From NCBI GenBank assembly GCA_008015155.1, contig SSFA01000023.1:80261-144260 (forward strand): 64,000 bases of DNA. Reading direction: 5' to 3'. The stretch is from Thiothrix sp. Lineage in GTDB: Bacteria > Pseudomonadota > Gammaproteobacteria > Thiotrichales > Thiotrichaceae. A model generated the notes under the pieces. The model saw only the letters and a program-made list of their open reading frames with translations. It ran no database searches and was not told the DNA's origin. Both the position numbers and the translations under genes were made by a program. Shown piece after piece: positions 44,910 through 53,635 of this stretch; position 1 is the first letter of the stretch; each line of letters opens with the position of its first letter.

Positions 44910-46441
44910 GGTTGAGCCTTGTCTTCAGGCGCTATAGCTTTCAAAGGCATACCGGCAATCACAGGGATCAGGTCATTCACCACGACACGCTCGCCGACTT
45001 GTAAACCACTGGCTACCACCACCGCCTCACCCTCTTCGTAGGCAATTTGGATAGGGCGAATTTCCAACTGATCATTGGCATTCATTAAATACACCCGCCC
45101 CTCGTGCACCGCATGGCGCGGAATCACTAAGGCTTGCTGTTCGGGTGCAGCCAATTCCACCTGCACATACATGCCTTTTAATAAAGGTGGGCGCGTTTTA
45201 AGGTTCACCTCTTGATAAGGATTATCCACCGCGACCACCACCCCCAACGTACGCTTTACCGGATCAACCGCCTCTGATAAGCGCACCACCCGCGCTGGCC
45301 AAGGCTGAGTATCACCGCCGCCGACTAGCTGTACTGTCGCTGTTAGGTTCAAGGTTTCTAATACATTCGCTGCATTCGCCGCCGTTAAATCCATCGACTC
45401 TGCAGCCACACTACTGAATAAACCACGCATATGATTCACTGGAATCTCGGCACGAACCTCCACCCCGGCTGTATTATCCGCCTCGAATAATAAACCACCT
45501 AGGCTTACAAAACCGCCTTGCTTGGCTTCCACCGAACTAATCCGTGCATCAAATGGCATCTTGATTTCTGTGCGCCCTAGCGTGTTTTTCTGATTTTTCA
45601 CTTGCTGTTCTACACGGCTGACTTGTGCTTCAGCATTGGCTTTACGATTAGCAAAATTGCGTAATTGTCCTTCTAATTCAGTGACTTGTTGCTGTTGCTG
45701 TAAAATACTTTGATCTTGACGACTCAGCGATTGATCCTGCTGAGTCAACTGCTGTTGCATTTGCACAATAGCTTGCTGTTGCTGCACTTGTTGCTGTTCT
45801 AATTGCAGCACTTGTTGTTGTTGAGCATCGACTTGGCTTTGGGCAATCAGACGCTGCTGTCCTAGTTTTTGTAAACGTGCCTGCTCTCTTTTCGCAATAG
45901 TAAGATTTTGTTGCGTGAGTTTAAGATTCTGTTGCGCCAGATTAAGATTCTGCTGAATATGACTGGTATTTCGTTGCACTGGCGTTGATTGGCTTTGCAC
46001 ATTACTCAAGGTAGCGCGCGCCAAATCTAGGCTTTTTTGCAGATTCCGCTCTTCCTGCTCGATTTGCGCTAATTGCGATTGACTAGCCGCGAGATCCGCT
46101 TGGCTTTGCGCTAAGGAGGTTTTGTAATCCTCAGGATCAATCACCACCACCACAGCGCCCGCCGGAATACTCCCGCCTTTCTTCAGCTCAGGGTGCACCG
46201 AAGTGATTTTACCGCTCACTTGCGCACGCAGTTGTAAGACCTCAGCCGGTTCTACATTGCCATAAGCCATCACCTGCGGACTAAAAGCTTTTAAACTGAC
46301 CACTTCGACTTCGACAGGACGCGCTGGCATGGCGGTTGGTGTGTGTTCCAGCGGAGCACGGGTTTGTTTCATCAACATAAACCCGCCGACACCGAGCGCA
46401 ATCATTAGCAATAACAGCAGTATATTGAATAATTTTTTCAT
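44906..46441 (-). CDS. RND efflux periplasmic adaptor (membrane fusion protein) with a long Gln-rich coiled coil
   Basis: A 511-residue adaptor. An N-terminal membrane anchor (LLLLLMIALGVGGFML) precedes the lipoyl half-domain (VMAYGNVEPAEVLQLRAQVSGKI). A very long helical hairpin spans about residues 105-290 and is full of glutamines (QQQQVLQLEQQQVQQQQAIV region). The second lipoyl half and beta-barrel follow (LGRTEIKMPFDARISSVEAKQGGFVSLGG), then a membrane-proximal domain to the end. At about 185 residues the hairpin is longer than in AcrA-type adaptors. It is the first gene of the pump operon. Confidence 0.88.
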   Translation of the reverse strand: MKKLFNILLLLLMIALGVGGFMLMKQTRAPLEHTPTAMPARPVEVEVVSLKAFSPQVMAYGNVEPAEVLQLRAQVSGKITSVHPELKKGGSIPAGAVVVVIDPEDYKTSLAQSQADLAASQSQLAQIEQEERNLQKSLDLARATLSNVQSQSTPVQRNTSHIQQNLNLAQQNLKLTQQNLTIAKREQARLQKLGQQRLIAQSQVDAQQQQVLQLEQQQVQQQQAIVQMQQQLTQQDQSLSRQDQSILQQQQQVTELEGQLRNFANRKANAEAQVSRVEQQVKNQKNTLGRTEIKMPFDARISSVEAKQGGFVSLGGLLFEADNTAGVEVRAEIPVNHMRGLFSSVAAESMDLTAANAANVLETLNLTATVQLVGGGDTQPWPARVVRLSEAVDPVKRTLGVVVAVDNPYQEVNLKTRPPLLKGMYVQVELAAPEQQALVIPRHAVHEGRVYLMNANDQLEIRPIQIAYEEGEAVVVASGLQVGERVVVNDLIPVIAGMPLKAIAPEDKAQP

Positions 46442-46740
46442 AAGCTCTGCGTTTAGTGATCAATTTCAACTAAAAAAAAAGCGGCATAAAGCGGCTTAAA
46501 ACATGATTCAGGGGAAAGCGTTACTAGCGAAAAAGCTCAAAATAATGACTGGTACAGCCATTTAAGCTTGAACTTCTGCATTATTTTATACAAATTTACG
46601 GGACTGATCTTGGGTAATAAGGCATAGCATAGGGGACACACTCGCCGCGCTTGAGGAACGGCGAGGATTTTCGATAGGCTTGAAATCTTAGGAACGGGCT
46701 AAAATGGGGCTAGATGCATTTTAAAATCAGCAGCTTAAAA
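46442..46740. other. 299-base gap between the efflux operon and iolE
   Basis: The stretch carries the upstream region of the efflux adaptor (minus strand) and the region downstream of iolE. A repeat-like AAAGCGGC pattern and an A-tract lie near 46471-46500. A hairpin, CTCGCCG at 46641-46647 with CGGCGAG at 46659-46665, is about 75 bases beyond the iolE stop and could end iol transcription, though no T-tract follows on the minus strand. I see no gene here. Confidence 0.5.
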
Positions 46741-47640
46741 CTAAGCGACGACTTCCAAGCCCGCGCCCGCACACAACTCACGCAAATTCTTATAACCCAA
46801 TTTCGCATAAGTCAAAGGATGTGCCACCGCTGGATCTTGCTCCGCCTCCACCACCAACCAGCCTGAATAATCCGCTGCTTTCAAGCCTTTAAAAATGGTC
46901 GGATAGTCCACAAAACCATCCCCTGGCACAGTAAACACACCCGCCAACACAGAATTTAAAAAGCTACTATCGCGGTTTAATACATCATTCAACACATTGC
47001 GGCGAATATCTTTGCAATGCACATGATTAATACGTTTAGCATAGCGCTGTTGTACGGCCACCGGATCACCACCTGAATAAATCAAATGCCCCGTATCCAG
47101 CAATAAACCTACTGACTCATTGGTATTCGCCATCAAATTATCAATATCAGCTTCCGTTTGAACCACCGTACCCATGTGATGGTGATAGGCGATTTTCACC
47201 CCTTGGGATAAAGTATATTCCGCCACTTGATTGAGCTTTTTGCCTAACTCAGCCCATTGATCAGCGGCTAACACAGGGCGTTTAGATAGAGGTGTTTCGC
47301 GCTCACCATGCACACAGCCCGTCACCTCGCAATACACCATCGCGGTTGCACCGAGGCTTTTTAGCAGATTCAAATGAACTTGAATTGCCTCAATATCTTC
47401 CTCAACACTACGTTCTAATAACTTACCACTGAACCAACCAGAAACTAATTTCAAACCATGACTATCTAAAATCGGCCCCAATACTTTCGGGTCACGCGGG
47501 AATTTATTACCTAACTCAAAACCTGCATAACCCGCTTCTTTACCTTCACTCAAACACACTTCCAAAGGCGTTTCTGCGCCCAACTCAAGCAGATCGTCAT
47601 TTGACCAAGTGATGGGATTAATACCAATTCTTACGCTCAT
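46741..47640 (-). CDS. iolE: Myo-inosose-2 dehydratase
   Basis: A 299-residue xylose-isomerase-like TIM-barrel enzyme. It dehydrates 2-keto-myo-inositol (scyllo-inosose) to the diketone used by IolD. VRIGINPITWSNDDLLELG is the IolE N-terminus; YCEVTGCVHGE, YHHHMGTVVQTEADID and LLLDTGHLIYSGGDP carry metal-site residues, and NHVHCKDIRRNVL follows. It is the last gene of the iol operon, 159 bases after iolD, with a hairpin-containing repeat in the gap that may reduce its expression relative to the upstream genes. Confidence 0.95.
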   Translation of the reverse strand: MSVRIGINPITWSNDDLLELGAETPLEVCLSEGKEAGYAGFELGNKFPRDPKVLGPILDSHGLKLVSGWFSGKLLERSVEEDIEAIQVHLNLLKSLGATAMVYCEVTGCVHGERETPLSKRPVLAADQWAELGKKLNQVAEYTLSQGVKIAYHHHMGTVVQTEADIDNLMANTNESVGLLLDTGHLIYSGGDPVAVQQRYAKRINHVHCKDIRRNVLNDVLNRDSSFLNSVLAGVFTVPGDGFVDYPTIFKGLKAADYSGWLVVEAEQDPAVAHPLTYAKLGYKNLRELCAGAGLEVVA

Positions 47641-47715
47641 CTTGCTGATTCCAAAAAATTATTTAAACACTAGGTAGTCATCGATAGCGAGTTTGCGAGG
47701 ATTTTCATAGAGCCT

Positions 47716-47773
47716 CAGCCGCAAGGATGCGGCTGTGGAGCCTACATGGAGGTATTCACGGCGACTCTAGGAA
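47716..47773. repeat. Intergenic palindromic element between iolD and iolE
   Basis: CAGCCGCA at 47716-47723, loop AGGA, TGCGGCTG at 47728-47735 form a perfect eight-pair stem. It is followed by TGGAGCCTACATGGAGGTAT and TCACGGCGACTC. This combination, a variable GC stem joined to a CCTACATGGA-GTATTCACGGCG core, resembles a repeated spacer element I remember from several gammaproteobacterial genomes. The second copy needed to prove repetition is not in this window. Confidence 0.5.
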
Positions 47774-47799
47774 AATTCACGTAAACTCAAGCCTACCCA

Positions 47800-49659
47800 T
47801 CAATAAGGTTGTTTACGCTTAGCCGCGACATAGTTTTCATGCGCAGTTTGCACTTGCTCACGCGGCGACACTTCCGGCACCGCTACATCCCACCAGAAAC
47901 CACCTTCTGAAGTCATAAACGGATCGGTATCCAGCGTCACCACATACGAACCCTTCGCCGCACGTGCTCGCCCTAAAGCCGCTTCCAATTCACTGATACT
48001 CTTCACCGCTTCCGCCGTTGCCCCCAAAGCACGCGCATGTCCGGCAAAATCAATCTTCGGCGCACCCGTATCAACCGTGACGCAATTTTCTAAGAGGTTA
48101 TTAAACGGTGCGCTGCCAGTCGCTTGTTGCAGACGATTGATACAGCCATAACCGCGATTATCCAGCACCACCACAATCAGTTTGTAACCAAGCATGACAC
48201 TGGTTGCGAGTTCAGAATTCATCATGAGGTACGAACCATCGCCTACCACTACAATCACTTCACGTTGCGGTTGCGCCATTTTCACACCCAAACCACCGGC
48301 GATTTCATAACCCATACAGGAGAAACCATATTCCAAGTGATAACCATTGGGTTGATCAGTACGCCACAGCTTATGCAACTCACCGGGCAAACCACCTGCG
48401 GCACAAACAATAATGTCTGAAGCCTGCCCCGTGCGCTTCACCGCACCCAAAACTTGCGCATCCGAAGGTAAACCAGTGCGTGTGGCGCTTACTAATTCAC
48501 TTGCTGTCACTTGTTCGTAGTAGCGATTCCATTCTGCAATCGCACCCTGCCCTTTCGCTAACCAACTCGTAGGCACTTGCCAGCCGCTTAAACCTTGCGC
48601 GAGTTGTTGCAAGCCCGTTTTGGCATCCGCAATTAGGCTTTGCGCGTTATGCTTAATCGCATCGAATTTCGCCACATTCAGTTGAATCACTTTCACCGCT
48701 GGATTGCCAAACACCGTGCGAGATGCGGTGGTGAAATCTTGTAAGCGCGTGCCAATCGCTAGCACGACATCAGCCTCTTGCGCGAGCTGATTCGCTGCAC
48801 TGCTGCCCGTGACACCAATAGCACCGACATAATTCGGATGATTCCAAGCGAGTGCACCTTTACCCGCTTGAGTCTCAGCCACCGGAATGTTGAAGGCTTC
48901 AGCAAAGCTCATTAACTCACTCACCGCTTGCGAGTAATGCACGCCACCACCCGCAATAATCAAAGGCTTTTGCGCTTGTTTTAAAGTCGCAATGGCTTGG
49001 GCTAATTCACGCGCATCGGCAGGCGGACGCCGTAGATAATGCACACGTTCCGCAAAGAAGCTCTCCGGATAGTCATAAGCTTCAGCTTGCACATCTTGCG
49101 GCAGGGCTAAAGTGACAGGGCCACAATTTTCTGCATCGGTTAGGGTCTGAATCGCAACGGGTAAACTCGTAATCAACTGTTCAGGGCGCGAAATCCGATC
49201 AAAGTAACGACTCACAGGGCGGAAACAGTCATTCGCACTAATGGTTGGATCGCTAAAGCATTCGACTTGCTGCAAGACCGGATCAGGCGTGCGATTCGCG
49301 AAAATATCACCGGGGAGTAATAACACCGGCAAGCGATTCACATGCGCCAAAGCGGCAGCAGTCACCATATTCGTCGCACCTGGACCAATCGAAGTGGTGC
49401 AAGCCATCATGCGCTGACGGTTATGGGTTTTCGCATAGGCAATCGCTGCATGTGCCATGCCTTGCTCATTGTGTGCACGTAAAGTGGGTAAGGTTTCGCG
49501 ATATTGGTATAAAGCTTCGCCCATGCCCGCGACATTGCCATGCCCAAAGATCGCAAACACGCCCGCAAATAAGGGCAGCTTTTGCCCATCGACTTCGGTG
49601 TATTGCGCCGCGAGATAACGCACTAAGGCTTGTGCCATGGTTAAACGAATCGTGCTCAT
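47800..49659 (-). CDS. iolD: 3D-(3,5/4)-trihydroxycyclohexane-1,2-dione acylhydrolase
   Basis: About 619 residues of a thiamine-diphosphate enzyme. It opens the ring of the inositol-derived dione to 5-deoxy-glucuronate. STIRLTMAQALVRYLAAQ is the N-terminus; FAIFGHGNVAGMGEAL and IGPGATNMVTAAALAHVNRLPVLLLPGD belong to the pyrimidine-binding domain, and GDGSYLMMNSELATSV is the diphosphate-Mg motif of the C-terminal domain. The start is the ATG at 49659 that overlaps the iolC stop (ATGA). A longer frame to 49722 lies inside iolC and is not used. Confidence 0.95.
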   Translation of the reverse strand: MSTIRLTMAQALVRYLAAQYTEVDGQKLPLFAGVFAIFGHGNVAGMGEALYQYRETLPTLRAHNEQGMAHAAIAYAKTHNRQRMMACTTSIGPGATNMVTAAALAHVNRLPVLLLPGDIFANRTPDPVLQQVECFSDPTISANDCFRPVSRYFDRISRPEQLITSLPVAIQTLTDAENCGPVTLALPQDVQAEAYDYPESFFAERVHYLRRPPADARELAQAIATLKQAQKPLIIAGGGVHYSQAVSELMSFAEAFNIPVAETQAGKGALAWNHPNYVGAIGVTGSSAANQLAQEADVVLAIGTRLQDFTTASRTVFGNPAVKVIQLNVAKFDAIKHNAQSLIADAKTGLQQLAQGLSGWQVPTSWLAKGQGAIAEWNRYYEQVTASELVSATRTGLPSDAQVLGAVKRTGQASDIIVCAAGGLPGELHKLWRTDQPNGYHLEYGFSCMGYEIAGGLGVKMAQPQREVIVVVGDGSYLMMNSELATSVMLGYKLIVVVLDNRGYGCINRLQQATGSAPFNNLLENCVTVDTGAPKIDFAGHARALGATAEAVKSISELEAALGRARAAKGSYVVTLDTDPFMTSEGGFWWDVAVPEVSPREQVQTAHENYVAAKRKQPY

Positions 49660-51620
49660 GCGGCTAACTCCTGCGCTGAAGGCTGATCCTGTGATGGATG
49701 AGCAGCACGGCAGGCCCGCCATGCTTCAATCAATTGCACATAATTATCGCCCACAGTTTTAATCAACTCCTGATCAGAAATTTGATTGGCTAACCATGCC
49801 TGACTACCTGCGGCAAACAGGCTGCGTCCCACCGTGAAACCTTTACAAATCGGGTACTGAGCAGCAATTTTGAACGACTCTTTTAAGCTTTCAATACTCG
49901 CGCCCAACCCTAATAACACCACACCGTGGCAATGCGGATCGCGCTCTGTAATGAGCTGAGTGAGCTTGTCCCAGCTTGCTGCGGATTGTGGAGGCAATTT
50001 CCACCAATCGGGCGATACGCCAAGGTTATATAAACGTTGGATGGAGCGTGCTGCGGTATCATCATTCACCACGCTATTAGCGGGTGGAATCAGTTCGAGC
50101 AGTAATTGATGACCACTCGTTTGACAAGCCACAAACAGCTCTTGAATTTGACGCTCTTGCTGGGTACGCAAATCGACCGGATCGTCGGGGTGATAAAACA
50201 CCAAACACTTTACAATATGCTCTAGCGGCCACGACACCAAGCGCGAACCAATCGAACGCCCGCCTTCCAATTCAATCGGGCGTGAAGACGGCAACTCAAC
50301 AGGGCGACCAATCCACCAGCCGCGACCGGTAATATCATTTAAGGCATCTTGCCCGTAAGTGTCATCAATCAGCACCCCACCGGAATGCGGATGCAAATCC
50401 GTTTGTTGCATGCCGTATTCGGTGGCTTTCACCAATAAGCGTTTTAGGGTTTTAATTTGCGCCGGATCAGCGCCCACACTCACTGCTGCTTCATATAATT
50501 GCTTACGATGATCGAAGGCTAAGACACAAATATCAGGGCGCGAAGCTGGCTTACGGGTGGTGACGCGATGCAGTTGATTAAGCTTTTTATCTTGATCAGG
50601 GCGGGGAATCGAAGCGCTATTTTTCAGGTAATAGAATAGCTCTTCTTCACTCGGAATCGCCGGTGCGCAACCGTGACGCGACACGACTAAAGCACCACAG
50701 GCATTCGCATACGCAGTGCAATTGGCATAAGACTCATTGCGCAGCCAACCGCGCAAGAAACCGGACATAAACGCATCACCCGCACCCAGCACATTCAGCA
50801 CTTCGACGCGCACACCTTGATAGACAGTGAAATCATCCATGCTGTCAGGAATCGCGCCATCCAATACCGTGCAACCTAAAGGGCCGAGTTTTAGTGTGAT
50901 GGTCGCTTTGGACAGGGCACGGATTTGTTTTAACGCGGTGATGGTGTCGGTGCTGCCGCCGGCGATATGGATTTCTTCTTCCGTGCCGACAATCAAATCG
51001 CAATGCGGAAGAATAGTCTGGAGGTGCTCTGTCACGCCAGAGGAGGAGATAAAGCGTGTCTCGCCATCCCCCAGACTCGTTAAGCCCCAAAGCACGGGGC
51101 GATAGTCGATATCCACAATAATCTTAGTGCCAGCGGCTTTGGCGTACTCTATCGCTGTTTTACTTGCGCGATAGGTGGATTCGGTCGAGAAATGCGTGCC
51201 CGTAATTAATAAAGCCTGACTACTCGCGATAAATTCCGGCGCAAAATCGTCGGGGCTAAGCGCCATATCCGCGCAATCTTTACGGTAAAAAATCAGCGGG
51301 AAGGTTTCTTTATCTTTAATCCCGAGAATCACTAAGCCGGTTAAGCGCTCTTTATCAGTGACGACATGTGACACATCCACGCCGACACGGGCTAACTCCT
51401 CCCGCACAAAGCGCCCCATGTGTTCATCACCCACCCGAGTGAGCATAGCTGACTTTAAGCCTAAACGTGCACAGCCATAGGCAATATTCGCGGATGAACC
51501 ACCCAGATATTTAGCAAAGCTGCCCATATCTTCCAAACGGCTGCCGATTTGATGACCGTAGAGATCGACGGCAGCCCGCCCTAGGCAAATTACATCTAAG
51601 GTTTTGGTGCTTGCATTCAT
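49656..51620 (-). CDS. iolC: Fused 5-dehydro-2-deoxygluconokinase and DUF2090 (aldolase-like) protein
   Basis: About 654 residues in two parts. Residues 1 to about 320 are a PfkB kinase (GRAAVDLYGHQIGSRLED, LGGSSANIAYGCARLGLKSA, and the catalytic GAGDAFMSGFLRGWL), which phosphorylates 5-dehydro-2-deoxygluconate. From about residue 335 follows a DUF2090 domain (ICVLAFDHRKQLYEAAV, KGFTVGRSLFAAGSQAWL) with an aldolase-like barrel. Known fusions of this kind are annotated as kinase plus 5-dehydro-2-deoxyphosphogluconate aldolase (IolJ role), and no separate iolJ is visible. Start at 51620, overlapping the iolB stop. Confidence 0.93.
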   Translation of the reverse strand: MNASTKTLDVICLGRAAVDLYGHQIGSRLEDMGSFAKYLGGSSANIAYGCARLGLKSAMLTRVGDEHMGRFVREELARVGVDVSHVVTDKERLTGLVILGIKDKETFPLIFYRKDCADMALSPDDFAPEFIASSQALLITGTHFSTESTYRASKTAIEYAKAAGTKIIVDIDYRPVLWGLTSLGDGETRFISSSGVTEHLQTILPHCDLIVGTEEEIHIAGGSTDTITALKQIRALSKATITLKLGPLGCTVLDGAIPDSMDDFTVYQGVRVEVLNVLGAGDAFMSGFLRGWLRNESYANCTAYANACGALVVSRHGCAPAIPSEEELFYYLKNSASIPRPDQDKKLNQLHRVTTRKPASRPDICVLAFDHRKQLYEAAVSVGADPAQIKTLKRLLVKATEYGMQQTDLHPHSGGVLIDDTYGQDALNDITGRGWWIGRPVELPSSRPIELEGGRSIGSRLVSWPLEHIVKCLVFYHPDDPVDLRTQQERQIQELFVACQTSGHQLLLELIPPANSVVNDDTAARSIQRLYNLGVSPDWWKLPPQSAASWDKLTQLITERDPHCHGVVLLGLGASIESLKESFKIAAQYPICKGFTVGRSLFAAGSQAWLANQISDQELIKTVGDNYVQLIEAWRACRAAHPSQDQPSAQELAA

Positions 51621-52414
51621 GAGCCTAACATCCATTCATGCGCAGGGTGATTCTTGAAAATCCAACGCCGCGTCGGCCCTGCCATCACATTCAAATAATA
51701 CGAATCATAGCCATGCGCTGCTGCGACCGGATGATAGCCCCGCGGAACCATTACCACGCAGCGATCTTCCACTGCCATGGTTTCATCAAGGTCTAATTCA
51801 TCGGTGAAGACGCGCTGAAAACAGAAACCTTGGCTCGGATTAATCCGGTGATAATAGGTTTCTTCGAGGAAAGATTCGTGCGGAATATTATCCGCATCAT
51901 GCTTATGTGGAGGATAGCTCGACCAGTTACCGGCAGGCGTTTTTACTTCCACCACTAATAAACTATCGGCTGGCTCGTCTTGCGGCAGAATATTACACAC
52001 ATAGCGTGTGTTTGAGCCTTTGCCACGCTGTTCACGGCTCATTTGCTCCGGCTTGATCCAGCGCGTTTCGTGATTGCCAAACCCCGGCGCACTGCACACG
52101 GCTAAATCTAAATCGGTGTTAGCTGTGACACGCACCGCTTCACCATTTTTCACATACACCGCATGCGGCGCTTTATCCTCAAACACCTGCATCCGCTCGC
52201 CCACGCTGCTGAACTGCTGCTCGCCAGCATGAATATCGGCTAAACCCGCTAACAACACCAAGCATAACTCTTGGTCAGAAGCCGGAATATCCAGTGTCTG
52301 CCCTGCTTTCAAGTCGTAAGCATCAAACCCCACATAACGCCACTGCGCATTTTCGGGGGTAATGTGTTGATAACGACCGTCTGCCTCAGACTTGGGGCGG
52401 CGTAGTAGTGTCAT
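51617..52414 (-). CDS. iolB: 5-deoxy-glucuronate isomerase
   Basis: A 265-residue double-cupin protein of the IolB family. It converts 5-deoxy-D-glucuronate to 5-dehydro-2-deoxygluconate. WRYVGFDAYDLKAGQTLDI is the first cupin entry. YPPHKHDADNIPHESFLEETYYHRI carries the metal-binding His and Glu residues of the second, and RGYHPVAAAHGYDSYYLNVMAGP follows near the end. It lies 12 bases after iolG and overlaps iolC by four bases, so it is in the same operon. Confidence 0.95.
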   Translation of the reverse strand: MTLLRRPKSEADGRYQHITPENAQWRYVGFDAYDLKAGQTLDIPASDQELCLVLLAGLADIHAGEQQFSSVGERMQVFEDKAPHAVYVKNGEAVRVTANTDLDLAVCSAPGFGNHETRWIKPEQMSREQRGKGSNTRYVCNILPQDEPADSLLVVEVKTPAGNWSSYPPHKHDADNIPHESFLEETYYHRINPSQGFCFQRVFTDELDLDETMAVEDRCVVMVPRGYHPVAAAHGYDSYYLNVMAGPTRRWIFKNHPAHEWMLGS

Positions 52415-52426
52415 GAGAATCGCTCC

Positions 52427-53419
52427 TTATAAATCGACTGGCTGACCAGACTTCAAGGATTGCACGGCGGCATCGGCTAAACGTAAAGCAGCTAAACCAT
52501 CTTGCTCCGTAGTCGCGGTTTTTGTGCCATTTTGCAGCGCTTGCACAAAGTGTGTTAATTCAATGCGATAGGCATCAGCATAACGTTCAAGGAAAAAGAA
52601 CTGGGGCTTTGCGCCCGTCACACCCTCTGCACCGGCGAATTTCACGGTGTTTTCAATTTGATTACCCGCTTGCAACATACCCTTTGCGCCAAAGGCTTCA
52701 ATGCGTTGGTCATAGCCGTAAGTCGCGCGGCGGCTATTGGTAATGATTGCAATCGCGCCACTTTTGGTATTCAGCGTGACACTCGCAGTATCCACATCCC
52801 CTGCTTCGCCAATCGCCGGATCAACTAACACGCTACCAGTCGCATAAAGACGGGTGGGTTCTTCGCCGAGTAACCAACGCGCCATATCAAAATCGTGAAT
52901 CATCATGTCGCGGAATAAGCCGCCCGAGACTTTAATGTACTCAGCAGGTGGCGGAGCTGGATCGCGGCTGGTAATAATTAAAGTTTCTAATTGACCAATC
53001 ACGCCTTTATCCATTTGCTGCTTGAGTGTGGCAAATTGTGGGTCAAAGCGTCGATTGAAACCGAGCATACAAGTAATGCCCGACTCTTTCACCGCAGCGC
53101 TACAAGCTTCAGCACGTTCGTAACTTAAATCAATCGGTTTTTCGCAGAAGACTGGCTTGCCGACAGCCGCACAGCGCTCTAATAAGGGAGCATGTGTATC
53201 AGTGGAACTCGCGATAATGTAAGCATCGACGTCTGAACTGGCAAAAATTTCATCCAAGGTCACGACTTTAGCGCCGAACTTATCTGCGACTTTCTTAGCC
53301 GCTTCAGGGAATACATCCACTACTTCGGTAATGCGTGCCCCCGGTACACCCTGCACCGCCATTGCATGTACTTGACCAATCCGACCTGCCCCAATCAGAC
53401 CAAAACGAATCTCTGCCAT
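52427..53419 (-). CDS. iolG: Inositol 2-dehydrogenase
   Basis: About 330 residues of a Gfo/Idh/MocA dehydrogenase. FGLIGAGRIGQVHAMAVQ is the NAD-binding motif, FCEKPIDLSYERAEACSAA contains the conserved EKP lysine, and GGLFRDMMIHDFDMARWLLGEEP carries the catalytic Asp and His region. It oxidises myo-inositol to scyllo-inosose, the first step. I start at the ATG at 53419, which follows GGAGGAG; the frame to 53434 adds five residues that overlap the ribosome site. It is the first gene of the iol operon. Confidence 0.93.
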   Translation of the reverse strand: MAEIRFGLIGAGRIGQVHAMAVQGVPGARITEVVDVFPEAAKKVADKFGAKVVTLDEIFASSDVDAYIIASSTDTHAPLLERCAAVGKPVFCEKPIDLSYERAEACSAAVKESGITCMLGFNRRFDPQFATLKQQMDKGVIGQLETLIITSRDPAPPPAEYIKVSGGLFRDMMIHDFDMARWLLGEEPTRLYATGSVLVDPAIGEAGDVDTASVTLNTKSGAIAIITNSRRATYGYDQRIEAFGAKGMLQAGNQIENTVKFAGAEGVTGAKPQFFFLERYADAYRIELTHFVQALQNGTKTATTEQDGLAALRLADAAVQSLKSGQPVDL

Positions 53420-53472
53420 AAACCTCTCCTCCAAAAGACTGTAGAACCAATGGAAGAAAGTATAAGCCTAAT

Positions 53473-53516
53473 TGGAATAATTATTCCAGTTATTTTAAAT
53501 TAGGAAATAAATTTTC
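53473..53516. promoter_or_regulatory. GGAA-N6-TTCC palindromes upstream of iolG (candidate RpiR/IolR operator)
   Basis: TGGAATAATTATTCCA at 53473-53488 is a perfect 16-base palindrome with the form GGAA-N6-TTCC. A second, imperfect copy GGAA-N6-TTTC lies at 53503-53516. The GGAA-N6-TTCC form is the site reported for the RpiR-type inositol regulator IolR in rhizobia. The RpiR gene at 62756-63613, next to iolA, is the obvious candidate to bind it. Confidence 0.65.
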
Positions 53517-53635
53517 TATTTTTATAAAACTTTCAATGACTCAGTAGAAGCTATCGATTTAATACCAGCAAATCTCAGAATAGTACTGGTATTGAAGGTT
53601 TAAGCGGTTTTACAAAGCTCCGCCGACTCGTTAGC

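Noticed and set aside
46641..46665. Hairpin as a definite rho-independent terminator of the iol operon
   Set aside because: The stem is good but the minus strand has no T-tract after it; mentioned only as a possibility in the gap entry.
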